The notes under the pieces are model-generated. The model ran no database searches. It had not been told where the DNA came from and worked only from the letters and a program-made list of their open reading frames with translations. A stretch of 20,519 nt of DNA from positions 1 to 20,519 of IMG/VR virus record IMGVR_UViG_3300022822_000585; one strand, written 5' to 3'. Below are positions 20,169-20,519 of this stretch, one piece after another (position 1 is the first letter of the stretch; every line of letters begins with the position of its first letter). This DNA is from a virus. The translations under genes were made by a program, and so were the position numbers.

Positions 20169-20206
20169 TTGACAAATGTGCGGTTGCAGCGTATAATGTA
20201 TAAATA
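20169..20206 (+). promoter_or_regulatory. Rightward dual promoter: perfect sigma-70 plus T4-type late box
   Basis: TTGACA (20169-20174), 17-nt spacer, TATAAT (20192-20197), then one base later TATAAATA (20199-20206) followed by CTAA. Both consensus elements are complete. Predicted starts are about 20204 for host polymerase and 20212 for the late form, each giving a leader of about 55-63 nt. The downstream gene could be transcribed both immediately and late. Confidence 0.85.
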
Positions 20207-20266
20207 CTAAGTAGAAACCATGATAACGTTTCTACTGATAATACACACATTCAAAGGAAATAAAAA

Positions 20267-20440
20267 ATGTTTAAGAAACTAAAAGCACTCTTACAAGGAG
20301 TTGCAACTCGGTTTGACACATCTCGTCAACGCGAACTTGAACTCTTTATTAAGAGCAAGAACCCTACCTGCACAGCAGACCTAGAACAGCTAGTACGCAC
20401 GTACGAGCGCTCACTAAGGAGCTCACAGTATGGTTACTAA
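20267..20440 (+). CDS. Small basic phage protein
   Basis: A 57-aa protein translated by hand: MFKKLKALLQGVATRF at the start, then a helical charged middle (QRELELFIKSKNP) and ADLEQLVRTYERSL. The pattern, a hydrophobic amphipathic N-terminal helix followed by R-x-RE-x-E-x-(F/Y) and ADLE-x-x-x-R, recalls small proteins of the DUF3563 type found in betaproteobacteria, but this is resemblance from memory. AAGGA lies 8 nt before the ATG. It is driven by the dual early/late promoter, so it may be one of the first proteins made, with a host-takeover function possible. It overlaps the next gene by 11 bases. Confidence 0.7.
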   Translation: MFKKLKALLQGVATRFDTSRQRELELFIKSKNPTCTADLEQLVRTYERSLRSSQYGY

Positions 20441-20519
20441 AATTAAAAACTCCATCAAATCGTTCGGTTGTGCATTGTTCAATGCAATGATCATCAGTGG
20501 CGAAAGCCGTACTCAGCAA
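20430..20519 (+). CDS. Small phage protein, runs off right edge
   Basis: The first 30 codons only: MVTKIKNSIKSFGCALFNAM followed by IISGESRTQQ. The N-terminus is an amphipathic basic helix like that of its upstream neighbour, suggesting a pair of related small proteins, perhaps membrane-associating. AAGGAG nine bases before the ATG is a strong ribosome-binding site, placed inside the end of the previous gene. The end and full size are outside the window. Confidence 0.65.
   Translation, partial: MVTKIKNSIKSFGCALFNAMIISGESRTQQ

Overview
This window looks like part of a T4-like (Straboviridae/Kyanoviridae-type) myovirus of an aquatic heterotrophic bacterium. The evidence is T4-style late promoters (TATAAATA-like boxes, very often followed by CT), class Ia ribonucleotide reductase genes, free-standing homing endonucleases, tightly packed genes with ATGA or TAATG junctions, and a string of small structural or hypothetical genes of the kind found in marine and freshwater T4-like phages. 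The host is probably a proteobacterium. The Coq7, ferredoxin-NADP reductase and alternative oxidase resemble beta/gammaproteobacterial versions, and several promoters are near-perfect host sigma-70 promoters. The exact host cannot be fixed from this sequence.

Layout: everything except the right edge is on the minus strand, so transcription runs from right to left. At the far right (20267 to the end) two small genes run rightward from a promoter that combines a perfect TTGACA-N17-TATAAT with a T4-type late box. From the same divergent region a leftward operon starts (20093 to 17889): a small protein, a polymerase-beta-fold nucleotidyltransferase and a protein with a ligase-like KxDG motif. Next come two late beta-rich small proteins (17814-17000), a terminator, and small proteins including two membrane proteins (16921-15388). 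These are followed by a large acidic probable virion or core protein with two partner genes (15356-13494), a RecB/Cas4-like PD-(D/E)XK nuclease with its own palindrome-bearing sigma-70 promoter (13450-12755), and a tail fibre/tailspike with a pectate-lyase-like beta-helix (12717-11125).

The left half is a metabolic region. The class Ia ribonucleotide reductase large subunit is split in two (nrdA-a, nrdA-b) by an endonuclease gene, and the cut falls between catalytic residues. Then follow an Fe/Mn-family superoxide dismutase, an HNH endonuclease, IscU, IscA, a class II aldolase, an alternative oxidase (quinol oxidase), a ferredoxin-NADP reductase, a Coq7-type ubiquinone hydroxylase, serine hydroxymethyltransferase, two small conserved genes, a decayed endonuclease tail, and the ribonucleotide reductase small subunit nrdB, which runs off the left edge.

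How the genes fit together (inference): RNR and SHMT supply deoxynucleotides and one-carbon units. AOX plus Coq7 would keep the quinone pool turning over without proton pumping, Fpr would provide low-potential electrons, and SOD plus IscU/IscA would protect or rebuild iron cofactors. NrdB, AOX and Coq7 are all di-iron carboxylate enzymes, so the block reads as an iron- and redox-centred takeover module. The two most unusual regions are this AOX-Coq7-Fpr-Isc-SOD block and the nucleotidyltransferase/ligase-like pair at 17889-19822.
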